In this document: positions 36,505-47,859 of the stretch, piece by piece | How the letters are laid out: every line of letters begins with the position of its first letter | How positions within the stretch are numbered: the stretch's first letter is position 1 | Origin: Daphnia carinata | Lineage: Eukaryota; Arthropoda; Branchiopoda; Diplostraca; Daphniidae | DNA: 64,000 nucleotides | Reading direction: 5' to 3' | Assembly (NCBI RefSeq): GCF_022539665.2 | Contig: NC_081339.1 | Span: 5,012,017-5,076,016 of the forward strand | The notes under the pieces: model-generated | Databases searched by the model: none | The model's input: only the letters and a program-made list of their open reading frames with translations | What the model was told of the DNA's origin: nothing | Position numbers and translations under genes: made by a program

Positions 36505-37283
36505 GTTAACTGTTCTTTCTCGTTTTGTCTGGGGATCAAACTGGAAAACAGGTGAACCAAATTGACGCATTGCTAGTTAAGATTGTTTTGGGATACTGAG
36601 CTTTGTTCCTAGGTAATACAGCATTTATGTATGGGGGGAAGAGGGGTCTTTTTTAATTCTAGGTTGTGTGATGGTGATTGGTTTTAAAATCATGGTTTTA
36701 TTGGAACAGTCAGGTAAAATGGCAAAGTTTTGTTCTTTAGTGCTAAAAACAGCCAAGGGTTTCAACATGAAATAAGGGTGTTAAAAATTTCGGATCTGAG
36801 ACTGCTCACGGACACACTCACAGTGTGTAGGGCACCAACCGTTTTAATCGCTTGATACCGACATAACTGTCAATGAAATGAAATTTCGTCGTTAAATAGC
36901 GCTTGGTAATTGCCAGATGGAGAATTGGATCAAAGAATCATTGCCTAAATTTTTTGTGATCCTTTTCACTTAAATTGGGCAACGGGTTACAGTAACAATG
37001 CCTTTCGTGAATGTGCAAAACTTGTGTCAAACATCACTGTTGTGTTTGAGGAAGAGGAAATATGTTATTTGAATTTACCTGGATGGAAAAGTAATAGGTG
37101 TTCTACACAGATGGCAGCAGTCTTTTCAAACTGTATCATCAGATTTCTACATTCGTCCATGAAGTATACTTCATGCTTCGTCTTTACGTGTTTTCGAGCA
37201 TTTTAGTCCAAGATTAAATTTTCGATTTTCCTAGGAAAGGTCCTCAGCTTTTCAACACCTGGCGAAAAAGATAATAGTTCGAG
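36505..37283. other. Intergenic between P450 copies 2 and 3
   Basis: This 779-base spacer contains the 3' flank of copy 2 and the promoter of copy 3. No coding sequence or duplicated relic is recognised. Confidence 0.5.
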
Positions 37284-39602
37284 ATGATAGTATCTCTCCT
37301 TGTTGCCATTTTATTAGGGTTTCTAACAGTGTTATTCCTAGCCTACCGCAGGTGGGAATCTTCATCGTTTGTGAAAACAGTCGACCTAATTCCTGGTCCC
37401 AAGAAGAAGCCTTTTGTGGGAAATGCCACGTCGTTGCCAAGGGAAAGTGATGGTAAGTCAAAAGTCTAAATTTTTTATTTTGTTGTTTTTTTTTTGTATA
37501 GGGAAATTTAAATTTTAAACGTTAACGCTTAGCGGGAAATTCGCATTTTATAAGGACAAACATTTAGCTACATATTAAGTGGTTATAGAATTTACCATTA
37601 ACAAAAGTGCTTGTGTTCTTCCGTGAATATTTTCAGAGATTATGCAGACCATACAAGGCAAGTGGATAAAACAATTTGGTCGTATCTACAGAAGTTGGCT
37701 TGGATTCCGTACTTTTGTGCATATTTCGACGCCAAATTTTGTAGAGGTAAAAAAAAAAACACATTTCAGCCGTAGCCTACGGTATTAAATTTATTTACTA
37801 TTTTTAAAAACGTTATTACTTTCCTAGAAAGTTTTAACGAGCCAGATATTTATCGAAAAAGGTAAAGGCTACAGTATACTCACCCCGTGGCTTGGCGAAG
37901 GACTCCTGTTAGCAACAGGTAAATTTCCCAGAAGACAGTGGCAGTACCATAGATATTGGATTAAAAATTTAAGTTGAATGGAATTCATGTCATAGGGAAT
38001 AAATGGAAAAAGAACCGCCGCCTTCTCACACCGGCATTTCACTTCCAGATTCTTGACAACTTCTTTGATGTGTTCAACAAAAACGCCGACATTCTCTGTG
38101 ACCAATTGGCCAAAGCTCAAAGTTCTAACAAAAAAGGCGTTAGTGAGACGGATGTCTTTCCGTTTTTGAAAAAATGTACTTTAGACATAATATGTGGTAT
38201 GTATAAATAATTTGTATTATTTTTATTTTTAAGTTTTTTTTAATACACATTTTATTCTGTTTTTACTTTAATTATAGAGGCTGCTATGGGTATTAAGATA
38301 AACGCGCAGTTAGAAGATACGGAATATATTCGAAATGTCCACAGGTACAATATTAAAACACAGTAATTTCGAGGAAATAACATAACAATTACTTCGGTAG
38401 AATTTCAGAGATTGTTGTCGAGCGATTCTTTTCCTTCGGTCATTTTCTTCCGGATTGGGCATATCACTGTACACCAAAAGGGAGAGAACATTTCAAAATA
38501 TTGAAACAAATTCACGGTTTCACTTCAAAGGTGCTTTTAGAGAAGAAATTTTTAGAACTTGTAAGGAAAAAACTCTTCAATTGAATTGATCCTATAGGTG
38601 ATTCGGGAACGAAAGGACGAGATTGCTCGTGAGGAGACGCGAAATATTGATGCTGAAAATTCAGAAATAAGTATGAAGTTGCAAACTGCTGGAACTAGTC
38701 AACTTATTAACAGTTACATTCTTTAGAAAAGCGAAGAGCTTTCTTGGACCTAATGTTGCTGGCTGTTAAAGACGGTGTTGAACTTAGTGAAACCGAAATT
38801 TGTAACGAAGTTGACACATTCATGTTTGAGGTGGTTCACACGTATTCATAGTTAAATGTCTAACTGAATTAACTCCTGATCGTGTTGTTGTTTAGGGTCA
38901 TGATACGACTGCGTCCGCACTCGTTTGGTTCCTTTATTGCATGGGCACAAATCCAGAACATCAAGTAAAATAAGAACACATGCATACTTAAATAAAACAC
39001 AACACTTTTTGGAATTTAAATTGATATAGGAAATGGTTCGCGAGGAGTTAAACGAGGTGTTTGGAAACTCTAATCGTCCATGTACGATCGAGGATACAAA
39101 TAAATTGAAATATCTTGAATGTTGCATCAAAGAATCACTTCGTCTATATCCGGCTGTGCCAAACATCACGAGATATATAAGTGAAGACTTTGAGTTGGGA
39201 GGATACAAAATTCCAACCGGTGCATCTCTTTCCGTGCAAATCTACGCGCTTCATAGAAATGAAGAGTTTTTTCCCGATCCTGACATTTTCAAGCCGGAAC
39301 GTTTCCAAATAGACGAAAGCATTGGTAGACATGCTTTCGCTTTCGTACCTTTCAGCGCTGGACCTAGAAATTGCATTGGTAAGTTACGTACACAAATATG
39401 ATGAGTAAACTTGACCACCTATGGGTATTAACTACTAGGTCAGAGGTTTGCAATGTTTGAGGAGAAAGTTTTGGCTTCGGCTTTGCTACGTCGGTTTCGA
39501 GTTTCATATGATTTCACTAAACATGGACCATCCAAGGCCAATGCGGAATTGGTGCTAAGACCGAAATACGGCATGCCACTTAATCTCGTGCCATTCTCGT
39601 GA
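37284..39602 (+). CDS. Cytochrome P450, CYP4 family (copy 3)
   Basis: Eleven exons give 508 residues: 37284-37452, 37637-37746, 37828-37918, 37996-38196, 38278-38344, 38401-38530, 38598-38670, 38727-38830, 38896-38964, 39030-39378 and 39439-39602. Its features parallel copy 2: anchor [20 protein letters not shown], hinge [28 protein letters not shown]-helix [26 protein letters not shown] and heme loop [10 protein letters not shown]. Differences from copy 2 are spread along the protein, including the short exon 7, so the two are not identical recent copies. All motifs are intact, and it should be a functional CYP4 enzyme. It ends the coding cluster; the next 3.5 kb has no gene. Confidence 0.93.
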
Positions 39603-42600
39603 TGTATTTCTTGTGGAATAATATTTAATTGTAACTGAATCGATTACAATTTTATTAGGACTCTTTTCTAATACATGGTGTTGGTTGGATAAAAGAAAAT
39701 ATAGAACAAATAACCAACTGGAGGCGATAAAACTAGCTTGAATACTGATTGACGTAAAAAAAAGACGATTGTATTAATCATCTCTCCCCTCGCCCTCGCC
39801 CTCGCTCAAAAATCAATTGAGGTAGATGGTAATAACAGCATCAGTTTGAAAGCTTATTGCAGCATGGCAATTTTCTAGATAAAAAAAATACTTTCAAATA
39901 CTTTATTGTTAAGATTTCTGTAAGAGTCGATGAGACTTTTCTAGGAGAAACGGTATATTTTGGAGGGAACGACCATGAACTTCCATTTAAACTAATGAAA
40001 TATGTTTGTGAAATTCCTGTGATTCCTTTCTTGGTAAGGAAATGGTTCCATGATAATTGGTGAGCTTCTTTGTTGTTAAAACTAGTGGCGCCTCCACGTG
40101 GCTGTAACTGCAATGACGTCCGTGAAAATCTGCCAATATAGTTTTGATTGACAAGTTGAACCGAACAGAACGATGTGTAAGGCTGCAAATTGTATTCGCA
40201 ACATCATCCATCCACATCCATCTTTTGTTTTATTGATAATTTTTGGCTGTTAAGTATTCATGAAGCATTTCCGTTTTTCCACGAAAGGACTATTTATTTA
40301 TACATTCATTCTTTGTATTTTAATAGTAGGTGTGCTGGTACCCAGAAGGTATACCGGTATTAAGAAGGCATTGGTATGTATGGCTTTTGTAAGGAGCTGT
40401 ATCAGTAATTGTGGAAAATTTGTTCATTTTTCTATGTATTTACCAAAGTTTATAAGGATTACTTGTATTTTAATGATAGAAAAATTAATGGAGAGCTTCA
40501 ATAGTTGTTTGGTTAGCATGACTAAATACCTAAATGATTTATAAAAGCTTTATCATTATTTTATTTTACTTCTTTTATCATTTGTTGTTATTCACATTAT
40601 CAGCATTTCATTTAGGATCTTTAATCATTTATTTTACTTTAGTTAACCTTGTGTGGAACTGACTTTTTTTCTTTTGGGATGTAGTCATGTTGCAGCATGA
40701 ACTGTCATGAAGATGGATTAACTTAAAGAATTCCACCAAAATCGAAAGGTATCATCTGACTTTGTAAACAGAAAAAGCTACTTGCAGAGCTAATGTGTAT
40801 TTGAAAAGAAACTACAAGGTAAAAATTTTTTTTTTAAATACTCATGTTCGAAAAAAACACAAAATTGTTTTGGTTTAGAGAAAGAAAAGACGAATACGGA
40901 TGAAGAGATTGATAAGTTCTGATCCAACGTAACATGTTAGTCAACTTCTTGCATTGCTATGAACTAGTAATGTTTATTTTGAATTGTTGTAGCCATGTTA
41001 CTGATGAAATCACCATGAAGACTTAAGGAAGAATATGAACCAGAAAAGATACCACAAAGTATAGAAGATTTAGGTTCTCAAAAGTAAAAGGTCAGCGCAA
41101 TCCAAATCTATCCAGTAGCATGCGGAAGAAAATTATAATTTTTTTTCTTGTATTTTCGTTATTTTCGTGAAATGTGTTTACAAAAATGTTTTAGGGCAGG
41201 GCTCTTCAGGTGCATGGTGTTGTCTTTTTTACACGAATTTGGTTGATTTAGATCTAGGATGCCTGTTAGAGCTGCGTAGCCCGAATGAAAGCAATCAATT
41301 GTTAACATGATCTTGATTAATCCTTCAACAAACCAATCAGATATTAAAGGTAGTCTTCGGCAGCGCATCAAGTATCAACCCATTTGAAGTAAATAGGTTA
41401 GTGCTGGAGTACTTAAACCATCCAATCGTTGATTGGGACTGATATCAATCGATAATTTGTGTTAATTCTCCGTTGCGGCGCTGTGTTACTGTTGCCAAGT
41501 AAGTGTTTCGTATCGACACGACGCAAGAAGGGTAATCATGTTCGAATCCTACAACTCCTGGTAATTTATCCGTATTTTTTCTAATAATAATAATAATAAC
41601 CCCGTTCATTTAATTGAAGTTAATGATTTATGTAATGGAAGAAAACAGTGATTTTATCTGCCGTGACTGAAGAATAATAAATGTTTAAAACATGTTAGGT
41701 TTGAGACAATATTGTTTAACTAGTTCACCATACACCTGAAAGAATACAGCAGAGAAATTTAACAAAATTTTTGTTCAGAACTTACTTTCACCTAAGCAAT
41801 CACACAGTTAACGGGTTTCTCACACGATTTGGAGTAGATTAGTGTGCCAGAAGAGACTACAAAAAACTTAGCATATTGGGCCAAAATCCAATTTCTTTTT
41901 TTTTTTTAATTAAAATAATTCGCTTTCCCCAGTTTTTATGGGTGTTATAAATCTCTGAATTGTTTCGTTGTGTGCTTAGCAGTTCTGTAGTTCTTCGGTA
42001 CGTCCGACACACTTCCGGAAATTTGCATATAAGTGGTAAGGAACCCTAAATTAAAAATCAAATCAATCACGCCAAGTGTATATGAAATTCCAGATGCTTA
42101 CTGTATGAAGATTTAAAACTTTGGTTGCTTTGCATCAAAACCCAAAAGCTTGAGCGCTGCCGTCGTCTGTCATGTCCACCATTAGCCATGAAAACATGCA
42201 ATCATTTTTGCTGTGTTGTTTTTTGAGGTTTTCCACTGTTTTGTGCATTTACATCAACGAGTAAGTAACATAGGATCATTGTGTTTGTCCAGGCGTTAAT
42301 ATTTTGCTTTATTGTTAGAATTAGGAAGCTGGAAGCCTCTTATGTAAACTAGCAATGATAAGTTGAACGTAGATAGTAAGCAAGTCAAGGCTCAGCTGGT
42401 GCATTGGAAAATGCAGTCACCTGATTTTTCTGGGGTAAAATGTCTCCAAGTTCTTCTTCAGAGCATAGCAGAAATATTATTGGCAAATTTGTGCTTGAGT
42501 ATTTTTTAGCAGTGATTCCTTAGAATTGAATCGTGAGTAGAATTAAAAGGATTGGCTGAACTGTTTCAAGTTTGAGCACACTAGCTGAGATATCAGTATT

Positions 42601-43122
42601 TAACATATCTGCCCTTTTCATCTATATCTCAAAACTAAACAGCTTATTAACCTTTTTTAAGTTTGTATTTAATACCATGACTTATGTTGTACTAAATATT
42701 TGTTTGTTGGAACTTCTTGAATCTACGTTCAACTAACAAACCTTTATGACAACTGTTTGTGACAAGCTCTTGTTGAAGGAAGACTGAAGATATGGAATGT
42801 TTGATAAGCATTTAGCGAAAGGTTTTTTTCGAATGAAAGTCTACTTTTCAGAAGTAGCATCCATGCCTTCAGTGAGTTTCATATTATCGTCTCAGTAATC
42901 CTGGGAAACTACTCAAGCTAGTTTTCGTTTTTTAATTTGTATTATTTAAAAATCCCCGCGAACCATAATCATACTTCGATCTCTTGTATTAAATTCTTAT
43001 GTTGTTCCTTTATCTAATTTCTTTACATCTGTTACATTTACATAGGATCAATAAAAAAGAAAGCCCTGATAGTCGTCTCATCGCTGTCATCGACTTCGTC
43101 ATGGGCTCGTCATCTTCTTAAC
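39603..43122. other. Gene-poor AT-rich region
   Basis: About 3.5 kb without a supported gene. Short frames such as 40260-40544 have no domain, homologue or splice context that I recognise. There is a short CCCTCG repeat near 39787. No tRNA, rRNA or transposon coding domain was found. Confidence 0.5.
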
Positions 43123-43535
43123 GCCGTCTTCGCCATCGCCGTCTTCGCCATCGCCGTCTTCGCCATCGCCGTCTTCGCCATCGCCGTCTTCGCCATCGCC
43201 GTCTTCGCCATCGCCGTCTTCGCCATCGCCGTCTTCGCCATCGCCGTCTTCGCCATCGCCGTCTTCGCCATCGCCGTCTTCGCCATCGCCGTCTTCGCCA
43301 TCGCCGTCTTCGCCATCGCCGTCTTCGCCATCGCCGTCTTCGCCATCGCCGTCTTCGCCATCGCCGTCTTCGCCATCGCCATCGCCATCGCCGTCTTCGC
43401 CATCGCCATCGCCATCGCCGCCATCGCCATCGCCGCCTTCGCCATCGCCATCGCAGCCATCGCCATCGCCATCGCCATCGCCATCGCCGTCCTTCGCCAT
43501 CGCCGTCCTTCGCCATCGCCGTCCTTCGCCATCTT
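43123..43535. repeat. 15-bp minisatellite, degenerating to 6- and 12-bp units
   Basis: The unit GCCGTCTTCGCCATC repeats almost perfectly about 17 times from 43123 to about 43378. It then breaks into GCCATC hexamers and variants with CCTTCGCCATCG up to about 43535. Because 15 is a multiple of three, long open frames arise in every phase (for example Glu-Asp-Gly-Asp-Gly on the minus strand); these are by-products and not evidence for a gene. The near-perfect copies point to recent expansion. Confidence 0.9.
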
Positions 43536-43601
43536 CTCATCGCCATCTACGTCATTCGTCTTGGTATATTGTTTTGCTTTGCATGTTAGTATATAAGTTA
43601 A

Positions 43602-43933
43602 CCCGTTGGCTGCCACGCCATTTGCTCCCATTTTTTTTGGTAGTTGTAGGGACTTGGGCGCTGTTCTCCTCATGGCCATGGGGGGAACAGTCGCCATTGC
43701 GCCTAATGGCTTTATGCCATTAGGCGCTTTAGGCAATGCACCATTAGGGACTTCTCTTTGTCGGCGCGGTGAGAGATATCCTGGGGTGTGCATTCCCAGA
43801 ATGGACTCTTTCACCGTGCCAGCCCGGGCTTGTCTTCGGACAAGCCCCACCTTGGTCGGGGATCCTTCCGACTCGACGTGTAGCGAACGTAGTTTAAGCA
43901 ACGATTATGTTGCATGGCGTGGCAGCCAATGGG
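43602..43933. mobile_element. piggyBac-type MITE with TTAA target duplication
   Basis: The element is 332 bases and is flanked on both sides by TTAA (43598-43601 and 43934-43937). Its ends are inverted repeats CCCGTTGGCTGCCACGCCAT and its complement with one mismatch. TTAA targets and CCC...GGG ends are the signature of piggyBac transposons. There is no transposase frame, so it is non-autonomous. Inside are two perfect stem-loops: GCGCCTAATGGC with its complement (43699-43727), and GGGCTTGTC/GACAAGCCC closed by TTCG (43826-43847). The open frame that crosses the element is not believed to be a gene. Confidence 0.85.
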
Positions 43934-43937
43934 TTAA

Positions 43938-45580
43938 TTTAGTTAAGTGTATGTATGTATTTATGTATGTATTTGTATTTATATATGTATGTAAAATAGT
44001 GGTGGAATTGTTGGGAGGCGGTGGGACAATAAAAACAATTTCAAATTTAATTTTCCTGGTTTTGTATTTCATTTTACTATATAAACTTTATCTAAGTAAT
44101 GAAACACCACCTACCAGTTTCACTGATTCTCCAGCCGTCAAGAGTGTAAGTCAACATCCTTTTTACAATCAAGAAGCAAACAAACAAAGTAAAACAAAGA
44201 TCTTCACAAAATGGCAAACCAACTATCCAGTAGAGAGCAAGTACAAGTTCCAAATCATATGGAACTTCTGTTTCTTCTGTGTGGGCTGGTAATTTAACAA
44301 CACGAAAGTGGTACTCGATATCTTTTATTACACTAACACAGAAAATTAATGGTATCTGTTTCTGTCCCAGGATGATTTCTGCGACCACCACAGCATGCCA
44401 GGTAAATCCCAAGGACCTAAAACAATAGTAACAAAACTAAAACAGTTAACAAAAAGTAACGTCATCTAACCCTACCTTACATAAACTGGATTTAAGGGTC
44501 CAGGTTGTAAAAACAATTGCAAAGCATTGTGTTCTTTATGTAGCACCTTTGGTCCGAAAGGGGTGTATTCGACTAACCGGGATCAAAAACGTGGTGGCTA
44601 AGCCAATCAATGCTGCTCCTTTGAATAATTTAAAACGTTTTACACAATGCTTTTTGATACCAATAGTTGCCATAATACCTTTACGAACTTACTTCATCTT
44701 TAAGCACAGATTCAATTCACGAAATCCAGGTCTAAACACGATGAAATCAACGGTAAAATTTCTAGAAGGAAGACGTTCGTTTCATGCTTCCATCCTCAGC
44801 CCGACGCCACGCGAAATAGAACAGCTGATAGAATAGCTTGAAGGAACAGTTGACGTGGTGGCAATGAAAATGGATCGGAATCGGGCGCTGCAGGTTCACC
44901 AGCCTCTAGCGGCTGAAATCAAAACTATTTTTTGACATTTGATTCTCATTGTTTACTTTGTTGTTACGTTGACAGCGTGTATTTGAGTTTACTTCGTCGG
45001 AATAGCTTGTCGTTTTTACCTCCACCCCTATTATTGATGTGCAAATTTTACGCTGCTTCGTTACCAACACAAAATGTAAGCTGTTGGGCATAGAACAAGG
45101 TAATATTAACGTACTTTTGGAAAACCAGGTCACATGTTGTATCATTCTGGATAAAGCCATTGTTACAAACGTGGTAGCATTCATTTCTCAATGCAACAAA
45201 CTATTCACAGTCTGTAACAGAAGATTTATTTATTGGAATAAACCTTCTAGAAAGTCTAACAGGATGTGCTATTTGCTTTCAATATTCTGCAAGAGTTGGA
45301 TCTCCTGTTTACTTTTTTCTGGTCATAATCATATCTGTTAAACTATGGTGTTAATTCTGATGGCTATCAAATTAAGGGGATGGTTTTGAAACATTTGCTT
45401 TGATTATTATGTGTGTGATAGTGCTTTGAAGTGGTATACAGGTCATACCTGAAAACTGAACTTTACGAACTTTGAAAGGCCATGTGATGTTAATTTACTA
45501 TAGTTTACGACTGAAACTATGCAGATCTTGTGTACCTTGTAAAGGAAAACATAGTTCATTTTTTAAATTTTCGAAATTTT
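43938..45580. other. Gene-poor region after the MITE
   Basis: AT-rich DNA with a (GTAT)n-like tract at about 43948-43994. The only frame I would note is the small minus-strand one at 44536-44673. Nothing else is supported. Confidence 0.45.
44536..44673 (-). CDS. Possible micro-ORF, one membrane span
   Basis: A complete ATG-to-TAA frame of 45 residues: basic start (KKHCVKRFKLFK), a hydrophobic stretch (GAALIGLATTFLIPV), and a short polar tail. The layout resembles small single-pass mitochondrial or ER membrane proteins, but I cannot name a family. There is no independent evidence of expression. A chance frame is quite possible in AT-rich DNA. Confidence 0.2.
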   Translation of the reverse strand: MATIGIKKHCVKRFKLFKGAALIGLATTFLIPVSRIHPFRTKGAT

Positions 45581-45589
45581 AACTTTCAG

Positions 45590-45915
45590 TACAACTTCCG
45601 GTTTGGAAATGCCTAATAACTCACTATCTATTGGTCTGAATGAAAAAAGGACCACATTTTCGTAATCCTCGTGAAATTTGGGGTCGAATCCATGTGTCAG
45701 TAGAAAATACCCGAAAATCGTCAAAAATCGCAAATTTCCCTGAACTATAGTTCAGGAAAAATCGCGATTTTGGCCAAATTGGACTTTTCGCCAAAAACAG
45801 GTCAAAATAGGTCAGACACACCTTAAATTTCACGAAGATCACGAAAATCAAATTCGTTTTTTTGTGGGCCCAGTATTTCTGGAGATATAGTCTACTTCTG
45901 GTCACTTCCGGTAAA
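45590..45915. repeat. Palindrome-centred repeat unit
   Basis: Around a perfect 18-bp palindrome, CCTGAACTATAGTTCAGG (45739-45756), the two flanks show imperfect inverted similarity. For example, TTCGTAATCCTCGTGAAATTT on the left matches the complement of the right flank. Both outer edges carry ACTTCCGGT in direct orientation. The pattern suggests a foldback or MITE-type repeat, but no target duplication is clear. Confidence 0.5.
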
Positions 45916-46273
45916 TTTTTTTTCAACTTCACAAAAGCTTAAAAAATGAACATTAATATGCCAAACATTTTAAGCATTTTGATCATATACGAAATGGTGT
46001 AGTGGCTTCTTTCGTGCTTGTTTTGTTATTTTACTGTTGGTTGATTGATATACTTATGACACTACTTCGTTAACAGAGACTACTAGCATTATGTATCACG
46101 CTAATGGGAAGGTATACCTGGTAAATATAGATCATAGCATGAAGATATACCACATACTATTATTATAACCTTATCATGCACGGCCATCTGATGTACAGTC
46201 AGGTTTAAAACTAAGCCCTACTTTTTCTTATTTTACGTTACGCTGTATCGTATTAGCACGCCAATTTTCGTAA

Positions 46274-46343
46274 CACAGATAGCTCTGAGGTAGAGCGTCT
46301 GACTATGGGAATCGAAAGTCAAGAGTTCGAGTCTCGTCTGGAT
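46274..46343 (+). repeat. Degenerate tRNA-like sequence 1
   Basis: It has a D-arm (GCTC 46282-46285, GAGC 46293-46296) and a T-loop TTCGAGT (46326-46332), the A- and B-box parts of a tRNA gene. The anticodon arm (TGACT...AGTCA) has a 12-base loop, and the acceptor stem is only four pairs. It is probably a tRNA pseudogene or SINE head, not a working tRNA. Confidence 0.4.
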
Positions 46344-46541
46344 CCTATGTGCCAGAGGATTGAGATAAGGTTCCCACTGTAGACAATATTTCTTTGTACA
46401 AAAAATGAATTACTCTATTGTATTTATAGGTGACATTCCGAGACGGAAACATAAAATTGCGTTGGGACGCACAACAATATTATTACAAGTGCAAATAGGT
46501 TTCCTTCATAGTACATGGAAAAATAGTTACCTATATTGCAA

Positions 46542-46611
46542 GACTCATGGCTCTATGGTTGAGCATCGGCGTCGAACGCCAGAAATCTAGGGTTCAATCC
46601 CCTAAAGAGTC
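46542..46611 (+). repeat. tRNA-like sequence 2 (pseudo-tRNA or SINE head)
   Basis: It folds into a near-cloverleaf. The acceptor stem GACTC/GAGTC pairs fully at its outer five positions. A D-arm GCTC/GAGC and a perfect T-arm TAGGG-TTCAATC-CCCTA follow. The anticodon loop GTCGAAC would read CGA, a serine anticodon, but a serine tRNA should have a long variable arm and this has five bases. Only one base separates acceptor and D stems, and the anticodon stem has three good pairs. Decay or a SINE origin is more likely than a functional gene. Confidence 0.45.
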
Positions 46612-47000
46612 AAAGTGAAATTGACTAAATATATGTAACTGAAAATGTCAAATTAGAAATACAACGCATGTATACAAGTCAATATCATTAATGCACTAAA
46701 ATTTGTAGAATCTCCATGAAGTGAGATTAAAGTGCATTGTTCCATAAACAATGAAGTCGTCTAACAACATATCCTCCCATAAATGGGAACAGCAAAAATT
46801 GAAAATATAACGTATATGTCCATAAAATGACATTGCGACATAAAAAAGGAAATGTTCACATTAGTAAACAGAGCAACAGCACGAAAATAAAAAAGACAAA
46901 ATTTGTAATTTTTTTTTCATAGAATTTGTATTGACAAAATTCGGCAGAATTTAAAGACTTGCAACTTTGAAAGGGCAAAATAGCCGATTTCAAAGTTGCT

Positions 47001-47258
47001 GTCAACCAAGGTAGGGGGAGACACTACCTCAGTTGACTCACCGGGGAGATTACCCGGTGCGTGGCTAAGAGAAGCCGGAAGAAGAGCGAAGGTCGCGGAC
47101 AAGCTTTTACGTGAGCGATTAACCGTTAATTCGGATTTTTGGGTAGCCCCACAGCCCTCCAATGATATCATCGAACCATGGGGACCCCCACGTCCCCTTT
47201 CCGGACAGCGCACTCACAACCGTTTACTGCTGATCACAGTAGGGGCATGACCCCCTAC
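47001..47258. other. GC-rich block with serial hairpins, unknown
   Basis: A sharply GC-rich island in AT-rich DNA with at least four strong hairpins: GTCAAC-CA-AGGTAG...CTACCT-CA-GTTGAC (47001-47037), CACCGGG/CCCGGTG (47039-47059), GGGGAC/GTCCCC (47180-47197) and GTAGGGG/CCCCTAC (47239-47258). Palindromes ATGATATCAT and TTAACCGTTAA also occur. An open frame spans it, but composition and folding suggest a structured RNA or a mobile-element fragment. It does not look like any snRNA, SRP RNA or RNase P that I know. Confidence 0.4.
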
Positions 47259-47859
47259 GGGCTTATTAAAAATTTAAGGGAAACGGGGCCACAGAAAAGA
47301 AGGGAGCCCAGATATGCACTTCAATTTATATAAATTTTAATACTTTGTTTTCAGGCAGCAGCAACGACTGAGGGTAATGGGTAGGAGGCATTTTTCAAAA
47401 ATTCCTTCGGGCTTCCAACCGTTATCATTATGAAATTTGGTTTGACTAGATACCTCTTTGATTCAGTATGATTCTTAACCTATTTAAAGAAAACGAAACA
47501 TGAATCAATTTTTAAATGATTGCCTATCAATATATATTCAATAAGGATCGGTGCAATCTATCTTTACCTCTTGTTTTGGTGAACTACTGGTATTAATTGT
47601 ATTCGGCTAATGGTTTGACAGACAGTGCTTGCTTGGATGTAAGTTGACGGGCAGCCAAGAAACTAATCATTAAGCGACTACCATTTTCTAATACCTATGC
47701 AAATAACATAATAAATGGCATTTGAATTAGTTGTAATCATGGGTTTCCAGGCACAAAAAAAAAAAAGACAGACTTATTGGCTGAGACGGGTCAAAACGTT
47801 CCAACTTCTTTCAGGACCCCCTGCATCAGAATGACAGACTGAGGATGAGTTCGGAAGTT

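Noticed and set aside
40260-40544. 94-residue plus-strand frame with hydrophobic segments
   Set aside because: AT-rich DNA easily yields Phe/Ile/Leu-rich frames. No motif, neighbour or splice evidence supports it.
41500-41580. Possible tRNA B-box (GTTCGAATCC)
   Set aside because: No pairing partner for the T-stem and no A-box or cloverleaf could be drawn.
43099-43901. Long minus-strand open frames (133-263 residues) over the minisatellite
   Set aside because: They are produced by a repeat unit whose length is a multiple of three and by the adjoining MITE. No start context, domain or splice support is present, and three frames are open at once.
43606-44292. 228-residue plus-strand frame
   Set aside because: It runs through the piggyBac-type MITE, both hairpins and flanking low-complexity DNA. 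Composition changes abruptly along it and no domain is recognisable.
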